A DNA stretch of 55,643 nucleotides from contig CAMAYJ010000008.1 in the NCBI GenBank assembly GCA_945862505.1, forward strand, positions 1 to 55,643, read 5' to 3'. The position numbers were made by a program, and so were the translations under genes. The notes beneath the pieces are model-generated. The model did no database searches. It was not told the DNA's origin and saw only the letters and a program-made list of their open reading frames with translations. Source of the DNA: Bifidobacterium breve. Lineage in GTDB: Bacteria > Actinomycetota > Acidimicrobiia > Acidimicrobiales > Acidimicrobilacustridaceae. Shown here piece by piece: positions 32,492-41,028 of this stretch; position 1 is the first letter of the stretch; every line of letters begins with the position of its first letter.

Positions 32492-35338
32492 ATGGCCGGT
32501 CCCCTCGTCATCGTCGAATCGCCCACCAAGGCGAAGAAGATCACCGAATTCCTCCGCGGCGAGGACACCGGTGGCGCGTCACCGACCGTTATCGCATCGG
32601 TTGGTCACATTCGTGATCTCGTGTCCAAGGCCAAGGAGCTCCCCGAGGGGAAACAAAAAGAGTGGTGGTCGTACCTGGGCATTGATCCCGATGACGACTT
32701 CAAGCCCTATTACAAGGTGTACGACAAAAAGAAAGACACCGTTGCTGAACTTCGTCGTGCATTGAAGAACGCTGATGCGCTGTATCTCGCAACCGATGAG
32801 GATCGCGAGGGCGAAGCAATTGCGTGGCATTTGCTCCAGGTGTTGAAGCCGCCGAAGGACATGCCCGTTTACCGAATGGTGTTCCACGAAATCACCGCCC
32901 CAGCGATTCGCGAGGCATTTGCCAATCCGCGTGAGCTCGATCAGTTACTCGTTGACGCGCAGGAAACACGTCGGCTTCTTGATCGCCTTGCTGGCTATGA
33001 CCTTTCTCAGGTTCTGTGGAAGAAGGTGAATCGTGGATTGTCGGCAGGCCGTGTGCAGAGTGTTGCGACACGCCTTGTGGTGGAACGTGAACGCGAAATC
33101 ATGGCGTTCGTCTCTTCCGACTGGTGGGACATCAAAGGCGTGTTCGCCGCGTCCTCTGAACCGATTCCCTTCGGAGCAAAACTTCTTGAACTCGATGGCG
33201 TTCGTATCGCCACAGGAAATGATTTCGATGACGATGGCGATCTGAAGCGCGACGACCGCGTCATCCTCAATGAAGAAACAGTGACTTCCCTCGCCGCAGA
33301 ACTGCAGTCATCGTCGTTCTCAGTACGAAGTGTTGAGTCCAAGCCCTATCGCAAGCGACCATTCGCCCCGTTCACGACGTCAACGCTGCAACAGGTCGCC
33401 GGTCGCCGTCTCAAAGTGTCAGCCAAGCAGGTCATGTCGATGGCCCAGGGCCTTTACCAGCAGGGCTACATCACTTACATGCGAACGGACTCCACCAATC
33501 TTTCTGCCGCAGCTGTCGCCGCAGCGAAAGCGGAAATCACCGAGCGGTACGGTGCTTCGGCGATTGAACAAAATCCGCGTACCTGGGGCAAGAAAGCAGC
33601 GAATGCGCAAGAAGCGCATGAAGCTATTCGTCCCGCCGGTGATCGATTCCGTCGACCCGAAGAAGTTCGGAATGAAGTTGCCCCCGGCGAATTTCGTCTG
33701 TACGAGATCATTTGGCAGCGCACTGTTGCGTCGCAGATGATCGATGCAATTGGTGAAACCGTCACGGTTCGTCTTGGTTCGGTAACGGCGAGTGGCCGAG
33801 ATGCCGAATTCTCTGCGGCAGGAACGGTTATTACAGAACGCGGTTGGATGCAGGTCGAAGACTGGCGCACCGACGACACCGATTCAGAAAGCGAAGACGA
33901 CACCGAACGTCGACTGCCGCAGTTGAAGGTCGGCGACGGTCTTGATGCAACAGAAATCTCCCCCGAAGGTCACGCCACCAAACCGCCGGCTCGATTCACT
34001 GAAGCGTCGCTTGTCGGAAAGATGGAGGAACTCGGCGTTGGTCGTCCCTCTACCTACGCCTCAATTATGGAAACCATCCAGGGCCGTGGCTATGTATGGA
34101 AGAAGGGTTCCGCTCTCGTTCCGAGTTGGAACGCATTCGCAGTGACAACGCTTCTCGAACAGCATTTTGCTGAACTCGTTGACTACGACTTCACCGCAAA
34201 CCTTGAAGCAATTCTCGATCGAATTTCCAACGGCGACGCGAACAGTGTTGAAACGCTTGCCGAGTTTTATTTCGGACCAATGGTTGATGGTGTGCGCAAA
34301 GACGGTCTGCGTGATCTTGTCACCGAACGACTTCCCGAAATCGATGCGGCCGCTATTAATACGTTCTTGTTGGGCGACGATCACAATGGAATGCCCGTCA
34401 TTGCCAAACCTGGAAAGTTCGGGCCATATGTGCAGCGCGGTGACGACACTGCGTCGGTCCCCGAGAACCTTCCGCCCGCCGATCTCACTGTCGCAGTTGC
34501 GCTCGAATTGCTTGCCATGCCGAAGGGCGGCAAGCCCATCGGAGAAGATCCCGAAACCGGCCTGACAGTTTTCGTGATGAGCGGAAAGTTCGGGCCGTAT
34601 GTGCAGCTGGGAGAAATTGAAGAAGCTCCCGACGAGAAGCCTCGTCGCGCCTCGCTGTTCAAATCGATGGATCCTTACGAGGTGACACTCGAAACCGCAC
34701 TCGAACTTTTGTCGTTCCCGAAGGTTCTTGGTTCAGATCCCGAAACCGGAAAATCGATTCGTGCGCAGAACGGAAAGTTCGGTCCGTATCTGACCAAGGG
34801 CGATGAAGGCGAGGCCGAGAAGCCGGAAACGCGGAGCCTGGATTCTGAAGAGCAGATGCTTGGAGTCACGTTTGAAGACGCACTCGCGCTGTTCGCGGTG
34901 CCGCGCCAGTATGGGAAGCGGGCGCCGAAGCCTCCATTGGCGGACCTCGGCATCGACCCAGCCTCAGGCCGTCAAATGTTGATCAAAGACGGAAAGTTTG
35001 GGCCCTACGTCACTGATGGCGAGACCAATGCCTCGCTTCGTATTGGCGATGTCCCCGAAACACTGAGTCCCGAGCGCGGGGCAGAGCTTCTTCAGGATCG
35101 GCGTGTTTATATCGCCGAAAACGGTGGGCCGGCGGCCAAGAAGGCAGCGAAGAAGTCCGTGAAGAAGGCTGCGGAAAAGAAGTCGACGGGCAAGAAGAGG
35201 GCCAAACCTCGGGCCAAGAAACCTGATCCGCTGACCAAGCACACTTTGGGTACCGGGCAGTCGAAGGCAGCCCAGAAGGCGGCCAAGAAGCCCAATGTGG
35301 TCAGGTCGGACTCCCAGATCTTCGATCAGGAACGCTGA
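32492..35338 (+). CDS. topA: DNA topoisomerase I
   Basis: From ATG 32492 the protein has 948 residues. The Toprim domain begins at LVIVESPTKAKKI and includes TDEDREGEAIAWH; the catalytic Tyr is Tyr329 in YITYMRTDS. Instead of Cys zinc fingers, the C-terminal part carries four copies of a GKFGPYV block (near residues 645, 696, 763 and 834) and a Lys/Ala-rich tail, as in actinobacterial TopoI. It relaxes negative supercoils. The frame is open to 32336, but a complete promoter with -10 ends 8 nt before 32492. Confidence 0.96.
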   Translation: MAGPLVIVESPTKAKKITEFLRGEDTGGASPTVIASVGHIRDLVSKAKELPEGKQKEWWSYLGIDPDDDFKPYYKVYDKKKDTVAELRRALKNADALYLATDEDREGEAIAWHLLQVLKPPKDMPVYRMVFHEITAPAIREAFANPRELDQLLVDAQETRRLLDRLAGYDLSQVLWKKVNRGLSAGRVQSVATRLVVEREREIMAFVSSDWWDIKGVFAASSEPIPFGAKLLELDGVRIATGNDFDDDGDLKRDDRVILNEETVTSLAAELQSSSFSVRSVESKPYRKRPFAPFTTSTLQQVAGRRLKVSAKQVMSMAQGLYQQGYITYMRTDSTNLSAAAVAAAKAEITERYGASAIEQNPRTWGKKAANAQEAHEAIRPAGDRFRRPEEVRNEVAPGEFRLYEIIWQRTVASQMIDAIGETVTVRLGSVTASGRDAEFSAAGTVITERGWMQVEDWRTDDTDSESEDDTERRLPQLKVGDGLDATEISPEGHATKPPARFTEASLVGKMEELGVGRPSTYASIMETIQGRGYVWKKGSALVPSWNAFAVTTLLEQHFAELVDYDFTANLEAILDRISNGDANSVETLAEFYFGPMVDGVRKDGLRDLVTERLPEIDAAAINTFLLGDDHNGMPVIAKPGKFGPYVQRGDDTASVPENLPPADLTVAVALELLAMPKGGKPIGEDPETGLTVFVMSGKFGPYVQLGEIEEAPDEKPRRASLFKSMDPYEVTLETALELLSFPKVLGSDPETGKSIRAQNGKFGPYLTKGDEGEAEKPETRSLDSEEQMLGVTFEDALALFAVPRQYGKRAPKPPLADLGIDPASGRQMLIKDGKFGPYVTDGETNASLRIGDVPETLSPERGAELLQDRRVYIAENGGPAAKKAAKKSVKKAAEKKSTGKKRAKPRAKKPDPLTKHTLGTGQSKAAQKAAKKPNVVRSDSQIFDQER

Positions 35339-35378
35339 ATACCCTCGAGCGGTGCTCAGGGGTGGCAGGGTCCTCTCC

Positions 35379-35384
35379 TAGGCT
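35379..35384 (+). promoter_or_regulatory. -10 element TAGGCT, leaderless type
   Basis: It is followed by 6 nt and the ATG of the MFS gene at 35391. Confidence 0.6.
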
Positions 35385-35390
35385 CCACGC

Positions 35391-37037
35391 ATGGCTGTGC
35401 ATCGCCCCGAACCCCGGGACGAAGCCGATCCCCCCGAGGATGCAACGCCCGTCGAGGCTTCTGGCCCCGACGTTGACGCGACCATGCCGGGCTGGAGTCG
35501 CGCCTCGCTCTTCGGCGAGGACACCGAAACCCTCTTTACGAAGGATCCCTCGGATCGACCAGGCTTCCACGTTCGTCTTTTTGGTAGCCACGAGTTTTTC
35601 CGACTTTGGCTCGTGCAAGTTGTCTCCGCTACGGGCGATTGGTTGGGCTTCTCGGCAATCATCCTTTTAGCGGCCACCATTGGCGGCGGCGCTGGCGCTG
35701 GTGCAATTTCACTCGTCATGGCCGCGCGCATCGTGCCTGGGTTTTTCTTCGGACCACTAGCGGGCGTGCTTGTTGATCGTTGGGACCGCAAGAAGGTGAT
35801 GGTCAGTTGCGATATTGGACGAGCAGTTGTGATGGCGCTGCTTCCGTTCGTCAGCGATGTCATTGGACTCGTACTGGCGTCGCTCGTACTTGAAGTTCTC
35901 ACGTTGTTGTGGGGTCCCGCGAAGGATTCGGAAGTTCCGAACTTGGTTCCTCCGGAACACTTAACGACAGCGAACTCGTTGTCGCTTGCTGCGGCCTACG
36001 GAACCTTTCCGTTCGCATCGTTGCTGTTTGCACTTCTGGCCGGATTGTCAGTGTGGATTGGCCGAGTTCCTGGACTTGGGTGGCTCGAGACTAATCAGAT
36101 GGCATTCGCGTTTTATGCCGATGCACTCACGTTCGTTTTTTCGGCGTGGATGATTAGCCGACTCACATTCCCTAAACGGGAGCGGCGCGTCCGAACGACA
36201 GCCGATGATGAACGACGCGTCGATATCAAAGCCACACTGAAAGAACTTCGTGAGGGCTGGAACGAAATTTGGAAGAACCACACCGTTCGCGCCGTGAATC
36301 TTGGACTTGCTACTGGACTTATCGGTGGCGGCATGCTTATTCCGCTCGGCGCAGTGTTTTCGACCGAAGTTCTCGATGCCGGTGCGGCAGGCTACGGACT
36401 GTTCACCACAGCGCTTGGCTTTGGTGTCGCGATCGGCGTTGTTGGAGTGTCGGTATTCCAGAAGCGATTGCCTCAAACCACAACATTCACCGCCGCGCTC
36501 TTTGTTGCGGGAATAGCGTTGTTCTGCGCTGCCTCATCTTCGTCGTTGTGGGCTGCGGTGATCTTTGTTGGACTGATGGGGATTGCTGTCGGGCCGGTTT
36601 ACGTTCTCGGTTTCGCAATGCTCCAACAAGAAGTCGCTGATGATCTTCGCGGTCGTGTCTTCAGTTCACTCAACACTCTTGTTCGCATGTGCGTGCTTAT
36701 TGCGATGGTTGCTGGCCCACTACTTGCAGCAATTCTTGGACGTATGGCATCAACCTTGATTAACAATCGCATCGACGTCGCTGGAAAAACGGTGGAACTC
36801 CCAGGCGTTCGACTTGCGTTGTGGCTTGCTGCACTGATCATTATCGCAGCGGGTTTCGTAGCAGGGGCTTCGTTGCGTGCAGGGCAGCGAACGAAGCGTG
36901 CTGGCGAATCCGATCATCCATCTCGGCCCAATCCCCCGGATCCACTGCCGCTTGATTTCACTCCGATCGATCTGCGCCCGGCCGGCCCCGTACCTGAACC
37001 TCACCGCGACGACGAAGCTTCCGGAGAACCGATATGA
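35391..37037 (+). CDS. MFS transporter (DHA3-like)
   Basis: The 548-residue protein has a soluble acidic N-terminus of about 60 residues, then twelve membrane helices starting at FFRLWLVQVVSATGDWLGF, with the MFS loop GPLAGVLVDRWDRKKVM and FAMLQQEVADDLRGRVFSSLNTLVR. This sequence type belongs to DHA3/enterobactin-exporter-like drug or siderophore exporters. A Pro-rich tail of about 45 residues follows. Its stop overlaps the tmk start (ATGA); the tmk-holB operon is thus read from the MFS promoter. Confidence 0.88.
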   Translation: MAVHRPEPRDEADPPEDATPVEASGPDVDATMPGWSRASLFGEDTETLFTKDPSDRPGFHVRLFGSHEFFRLWLVQVVSATGDWLGFSAIILLAATIGGGAGAGAISLVMAARIVPGFFFGPLAGVLVDRWDRKKVMVSCDIGRAVVMALLPFVSDVIGLVLASLVLEVLTLLWGPAKDSEVPNLVPPEHLTTANSLSLAAAYGTFPFASLLFALLAGLSVWIGRVPGLGWLETNQMAFAFYADALTFVFSAWMISRLTFPKRERRVRTTADDERRVDIKATLKELREGWNEIWKNHTVRAVNLGLATGLIGGGMLIPLGAVFSTEVLDAGAAGYGLFTTALGFGVAIGVVGVSVFQKRLPQTTTFTAALFVAGIALFCAASSSSLWAAVIFVGLMGIAVGPVYVLGFAMLQQEVADDLRGRVFSSLNTLVRMCVLIAMVAGPLLAAILGRMASTLINNRIDVAGKTVELPGVRLALWLAALIIIAAGFVAGASLRAGQRTKRAGESDHPSRPNPPDPLPLDFTPIDLRPAGPVPEPHRDDEASGEPI

Positions 37038-37645
37038 CTCGCGGAATATTCATTGCGTTTGAAGGTGGCGAGGCCTGCGGAAAATCGACGCAGTCGCAAC
37101 GTTTAGCAACAGCGATCGATGCAGTGCTCACTCGCGAACCAGGTGGAACAGTGATCGGCGCACGATTACGTGCCGTTCTTCTCGATCCGCAAACAGTCAA
37201 CCTTTCTGATCGCGCTGAAGCACTTCTCATGGCTGCCGATCGCGCGCAGCACGTAGCGGAAGTTGTAGAGCCGGCTTTGCTATCGGGACGTCACGTGGTC
37301 TCTGATCGGTTTGCGGGTTCATCGATCGCCTACCAAGGCCATGGTCGTGGACTCCCGGTGAGCGAAATTCGCAACCTCTCGCTGTGGGCGACGGGTGGCG
37401 TATGGCCCGACCTCATCGTTCTTCTCGATGTACCCGAGGCCGAAGCCGATATTCGTCTCGGTTCCTCCCGCGATCGGATGGAGTCAGAACCGGCGTCGTT
37501 CCATGCGGCAGTGATCGAAGGTTTCCGATCCCAAGCGGCGGCCGAACCAGATCGTTGGGTGGTCATCGATGGCACCCCTTCGATCGAAGAGGTTTCCGCT
37601 GCGGTGTTCGCTGTCGTCGCTGAGCGGCTACAACTGCCTCTGTGA
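37034..37645 (+). CDS. tmk: Thymidylate kinase
   Basis: The 203-residue protein has the P-loop FEGGEACGKSTQSQRLA, LTREPGGT, VVSDRFAGSSIAYQGHGRGLP and an LDVPEAEADIRL segment. It converts dTMP to dTDP with ATP. The gene overlaps the MFS gene before and the holB start after (GTGA), so translation is coupled with delta prime, another replication protein. Confidence 0.94.
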   Translation: MTRGIFIAFEGGEACGKSTQSQRLATAIDAVLTREPGGTVIGARLRAVLLDPQTVNLSDRAEALLMAADRAQHVAEVVEPALLSGRHVVSDRFAGSSIAYQGHGRGLPVSEIRNLSLWATGGVWPDLIVLLDVPEAEADIRLGSSRDRMESEPASFHAAVIEGFRSQAAAEPDRWVVIDGTPSIEEVSAAVFAVVAERLQLPL

Positions 37646-38733
37646 CATCACGTACCGACTACCCGCCGCTGTCGGCGGAACTCGCTGGAATTGAACTCTG
37701 GGCCAATGTCGTCGGCCAGGACGATGCGATTGGCGAACTTCGTGCTGCAGTCAATGCACCAGTGCACGCGTACATGCTGGTTGGTCCGCGCGGAAGTGGA
37801 AAGCGTGAACTCGCGCGAGCCTTTGCTGCTGCGTTGGTAAGTCGTGATCGCACGGGCGACGATGCTCTGCGGCAAGCGCGGATGGCATTGATGCAAAATC
37901 ATTCCGACATCACCGAGTTCGAACGAGTTGGTGCATCGATTTCTGCCGAGCAGGCCGACGCGATCATTGCGACCGCGGCGCGTTCGTCTATCGAGAACGG
38001 TCCGAAGGTTCTCATTCTTGACGAGTTCCATCTTGTGACAACCGCTGCTCCAAAGTTATTAAAGACCATTGAAGAACCGCCCGCCGGAACGGTGTTCGTG
38101 GTTCTCGCCGACGATGTTCCGAATGATCTCGTCACAATTGCGAGCCGATGTGTACGCATCGACCTTGCAACGATCACTGATGACGTGGTTACCGAGCGAT
38201 TGATCGCCGAAGGCGTCGCGCCTGACCGTGCCGCTGAAGCGGCAGCCGCTGCGGTCGGAGATCTCCGACGCGCGCGGTTGTTGGCAACCGATGACCGGCT
38301 TTCGTTGCGGCGTGCTGCGTGGCGCGCTGTTCCTGATCGCCTCGATGGCACGGGCGCACGCGCAATTGAAACGGTCGATGACCTGTTGGCGATGATCGAA
38401 GACGCCATGGCTCCATTGGCCGACTCCCATGCCGCGGAAGTTGCCGAGTTCGCCGAACTCGTGGCTGCTCGAGGCGAACGCGGGTCGGGCCGCAAGCAGT
38501 TCGAAGATCGCCATAAACGCGAAGTCCGTCGATACCGAACTGATGAAATTCGTGCCGGTCTTACGGAACTTTCGCGGCGCTACCGCGATGATCTCGCGGC
38601 TTCACCGCGGCCAGCTGAGATTGCTGCTGCAATCGATGACATTGCGGCCCTAGCGACCAATCTGGTGAGGAACCCCAACGAGCGACTGCAGTTGGTGGCG
38701 CTCTTTACGAAACTTGGCCGACCCCACCATTGA
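37642..38733 (+). CDS. holB: DNA polymerase III delta prime subunit
   Basis: GTG 37642 gives 363 residues of clamp-loader AAA+ type. The Walker A loop is degenerate (VGPRGSGKREL: Arg where Thr/Ser is needed), VLILDEFHLV replaces the DEAD box and the SRC motif is present as IASRCVRID. The Cys zinc site of most delta prime proteins is missing. These traits fit delta prime, which does not hydrolyse ATP. The tRNA-Thr follows 70 nt downstream. Confidence 0.9.
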   Translation: MTSRTDYPPLSAELAGIELWANVVGQDDAIGELRAAVNAPVHAYMLVGPRGSGKRELARAFAAALVSRDRTGDDALRQARMALMQNHSDITEFERVGASISAEQADAIIATAARSSIENGPKVLILDEFHLVTTAAPKLLKTIEEPPAGTVFVVLADDVPNDLVTIASRCVRIDLATITDDVVTERLIAEGVAPDRAAEAAAAAVGDLRRARLLATDDRLSLRRAAWRAVPDRLDGTGARAIETVDDLLAMIEDAMAPLADSHAAEVAEFAELVAARGERGSGRKQFEDRHKREVRRYRTDEIRAGLTELSRRYRDDLAASPRPAEIAAAIDDIAALATNLVRNPNERLQLVALFTKLGRPHH

Positions 38734-38764
38734 GTCCACTTCCATCGAGCCCACTTCGCCGAGT

Positions 38765-38780
38765 GGGTCGTTTCCGACCC
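38765..38780 (+). terminator. Short hairpin after holB
   Basis: GGGTCG (38765-38770) pairs with CGACCC (38775-38780) across TTTC. It lacks a T tract, so its role as terminator is weak. Confidence 0.3.
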
Positions 38781-38786
38781 GGCGGC

Positions 38787-38792
38787 TAACCT
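38787..38792 (+). promoter_or_regulatory. -10 element TAACCT of the tRNA-Thr gene
   Basis: The hexamer ends 11 nt before the tRNA 5' end. No clear -35 is seen. Confidence 0.4.
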
Positions 38793-38803
38793 CATCGCTT
38801 CCC

Positions 38804-38876
38804 GCCCGGGTAGCTCAGACGGCAGAGCAGCTCACTCGTAATGAGCAGGTCAGGAGTTCGATTCTCCTCTCGGGCT
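38804..38876 (+). tRNA. tRNA-Thr (anticodon CGT)
   Basis: The 73-nt cloverleaf has a 7-bp acceptor stem (GCCCGGG with CTCGGGC, one G-T wobble), D arm TAGCTCAGACGGCAGAGCA, anticodon stem GCTCA/TGAGC around loop CTCGTAA (anticodon CGT, reading ACG), and T arm AGGAG/CTCCT around TTCGATT. The discriminator is T and the CCA is not encoded, so RNase Z processing is expected. It ends three bases before the ATG of the ECF sigma gene. Confidence 0.95.
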
Positions 38877-38879
38877 CTG

Positions 38880-39470
38880 ATGGCCGATCAACAAGCGTTT
38901 GCCGAGCAGGCAATGGAGTACATGCCGCAGTTGTATTCCACCGCGCTACGAATGACGCATAACGCGTCCGATGCCGAAGATCTTGTTCAAGAGACCTACC
39001 TCAAGGCCTACAAAGGTTTCGCAGGTTTTGAGCAAGGTACGAATTTGCGGGCCTGGATGTTCCGCATCCTGACCAATACCTACATCAACTCGTATCGGTC
39101 GAAGAAGCGCCGTCCCGAAGAAATAGAACTCGACGATGTCGAAGATTTCTACCTGTACCGCCGGATGGGTGGACTTGAAGCCGTTCGTGCCTCTCGCAGT
39201 GCCGAGGATGAACTTATGGACTTGTTCTCCGATGCCGAGGTGCAGAGTGCAATCGATGCGCTGCCAGAGTCCTATCGTCTCGCGATATTGCTAAGCGACG
39301 TCGAGGGGCTTTCGTACAAGGAAATTGCCGAAGATCTTGATATTCCGATCGGTACCGTCATGAGCCGGCTTCATCGTGGAAGAAAAGCACTCCAGAAGCG
39401 GTTACATGACTATGCCCTTGAGCGGGGACTGACCGATGCCATTCCTGAAGCCTCCTTGGAAGCGCCATGA
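38880..39470 (+). CDS. sigR: ECF sigma factor, SigR/SigH-like
   Basis: ATG 38880 gives 196 residues. Region 2 ([53 protein letters not shown]) and region 4 ([44 protein letters not shown]) match the SigR/SigH group that answers thiol-oxidative stress. The frame extends back into the tRNA, which must be wrong. There is no ribosome site; the start is three bases after tRNA-Thr. The anti-sigma factor gene overlaps the stop (ATGA). Confidence 0.93.
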   Translation: MADQQAFAEQAMEYMPQLYSTALRMTHNASDAEDLVQETYLKAYKGFAGFEQGTNLRAWMFRILTNTYINSYRSKKRRPEEIELDDVEDFYLYRRMGGLEAVRASRSAEDELMDLFSDAEVQSAIDALPESYRLAILLSDVEGLSYKEIAEDLDIPIGTVMSRLHRGRKALQKRLHDYALERGLTDAIPEASLEAP

Positions 39471-39799
39471 CCCACGACCCCAACTCCCCGTCCGGCGTTC
39501 CATTTGCCGTCACCCCCGACTGCGAAAAGGTGATGGCCGAGGTCGACAGCTTTCTTGACCAGGAGCTCACCGACGCCTTGCGGGCGAGCATCGCGGCTCA
39601 TCTTGAGTCCTGCAGTCCCTGCTTCGAGGTGTTTGATTTCGAGGCGGAACTTCGGATGGTGATCTCGACCAAGACCCATACCGTGGAGTTTCCCAACACG
39701 CTTCGTATCCGGATCGAAGAGAAACTGACCTATCTCCGGATCCAAGGATCTGGGGGGACGGAGTCCGGTGGTGGCGGAGAGCCTCGCCGAGAGGCATAG
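39467..39799 (+). CDS. rsrA: Zinc anti-sigma factor (RsrA-like)
   Basis: The 110-residue protein has the ZAS pattern: Cys19 (TPDCEKVM) and HLESCSPC (His-x3-Cys-x2-Cys). In RsrA/RshA these residues bind zinc, and disulfide formation releases the partner sigma factor. Translational overlap with the sigma gene makes a 1:1 pair likely. The C-terminus is Gly-rich and variable. Confidence 0.92.
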   Translation: MTHDPNSPSGVPFAVTPDCEKVMAEVDSFLDQELTDALRASIAAHLESCSPCFEVFDFEAELRMVISTKTHTVEFPNTLRIRIEEKLTYLRIQGSGGTESGGGGEPRREA

Positions 39800-39802
39800 A
39801 AT
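39797..39802 (+). promoter_or_regulatory. -10 element TAGAAT, leaderless type
   Basis: It overlaps the anti-sigma stop codon and ends 7 nt before ATG 39810 of a 44-residue membrane protein. Confidence 0.5.
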
Positions 39803-39809
39803 TAGACCT

Positions 39810-39944
39810 ATGAATCTTCTGTTCGCGCAGGTATGGGCATTTTGGATTGCGCCGGTTCTGGTCGCCTCGGCAATCGGGGTCTTGGCAGTAATGATCGGCC
39901 TTTATTTGAAGCTGGTCGTCGCTCCCCGCTATCCCAAGCGCTGA
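39810..39944 (+). CDS. Small membrane protein of 44 residues
   Basis: The peptide MNLLFAQVWAFWIAPVLVAS and its continuation form one long helix with a C-terminal basic end (APRYPKR). No family is recognised. A -10 element overlaps the stop of the anti-sigma gene. The next gene starts 5 nt after the stop. Confidence 0.6.
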   Translation: MNLLFAQVWAFWIAPVLVASAIGVLAVMIGLYLKLVVAPRYPKR

Positions 39945-39948
39945 GCTT

Positions 39949-41022
39949 GTGGCCGCAGCGGTCGATTGGGGAGTAGCCGAACGGGTTGCGATCCGCACAT
40001 CAAAGAAGGATCCCTTCGCCGCCAGTTATCACTATCAATCGCTGCAACCTGATTTCGATCGTTTAACGGCGATCGCTGAAGAGTTGGTTGCACAAGAAAC
40101 GGGACTTCGATCACTCGCTGGTACTGCGCGCGCTCGAGTCACCGATCGACCGGGCTGGATCCGCGCCAACCTCGCCTCGTTCCAACGTTTGTTGGCGCCG
40201 ATGCTCGAAAAGTTCGGCGATCGTGTTTCGTCGAGTCGCGTTGCGCCACTGACTGCTCGAATTGCTGGTGCTGAACTCGGAGTGGTCCTCGGTTGGATGT
40301 CGGCGCGGGTGTTGGGTCAGTACGACTTACTCGTGATCGAAGAAGAGAATCCGCAAGACCAGGACATCGTTTATTACGTGGGTCCAAACGTTCTTGCGCT
40401 CGAAAAACAGTTTGCGTTTCCGCCCGAAGAGTTCCGCATGTGGCTTGCGTTGCACGAGGTCACACATCGCGCGCAATTCACGGGCGTGCCGTGGCTCCGA
40501 GAACATTTCCTCGGACTCGTTCACGAAACAATGAACACCATCGACCCCGACCCAGCTCGTGTGAGCGAGACCATCGCTCGGGTCACTGCTGCAATTCGTG
40601 CCGGACAGAAACCACTTGCCGATGGCGGATTGGTCAATCTGATCGCTAGTCCTGAACAACGGGCAGTTCTCGATCAGGTGAGCGGCATGATGAGTCTTCT
40701 CGAAGGACACGGTGACATCACGATGGATCGTGCCGGGCACGACCTGGTTCCGAGCGCCGATCGCTTCTCGAAGGTTTTGCGCGAGCGACGAGAATCGGCG
40801 CGCGGCATGGCGAAAGTTTTTCAGCAGTTGATTGGTCTGCAAGCCAAGTTGGCGCAGTATGCCCAGGGAGAAGCGTTCATCACTGAAGTTGAACGCGCGG
40901 GCGGCCACCCGTTGTTGTCTCGTGCATGGGAAGGTCCAGAGAATCTTCCGAGCATCAGCGAGATTCGCGAACCGCGTTTATGGATCGACCGCATGGCTGC
41001 TCCACTTCCGGTTGCTGGCTGA
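39949..41022 (+). CDS. Zinc-dependent metalloprotease-like protein (DUF2342)
   Basis: GTG 39949 gives 357 residues. The zincin motif is LHEVTHRAQF with LGLVHETMNTIDPDP downstream, and SGMMSLLEGHGDITMDRAG is another conserved block of the family. The family is also labelled F420-biosynthesis associated because of its genomic neighbours; in actinobacteria it regularly precedes tilS. The role is not settled. It starts 5 nt after the 44-residue gene. Confidence 0.85.
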   Translation: MAAAVDWGVAERVAIRTSKKDPFAASYHYQSLQPDFDRLTAIAEELVAQETGLRSLAGTARARVTDRPGWIRANLASFQRLLAPMLEKFGDRVSSSRVAPLTARIAGAELGVVLGWMSARVLGQYDLLVIEEENPQDQDIVYYVGPNVLALEKQFAFPPEEFRMWLALHEVTHRAQFTGVPWLREHFLGLVHETMNTIDPDPARVSETIARVTAAIRAGQKPLADGGLVNLIASPEQRAVLDQVSGMMSLLEGHGDITMDRAGHDLVPSADRFSKVLRERRESARGMAKVFQQLIGLQAKLAQYAQGEAFITEVERAGGHPLLSRAWEGPENLPSISEIREPRLWIDRMAAPLPVAG

Positions 41023-41028
41023 ACTCGA

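Noticed and set aside
38669-38693. GGAAC-N17-GTT inside holB as a SigR-type autoregulatory promoter
   Set aside because: The SigR consensus spacing is usually 18-19; the site is inside a coding region and could be chance.
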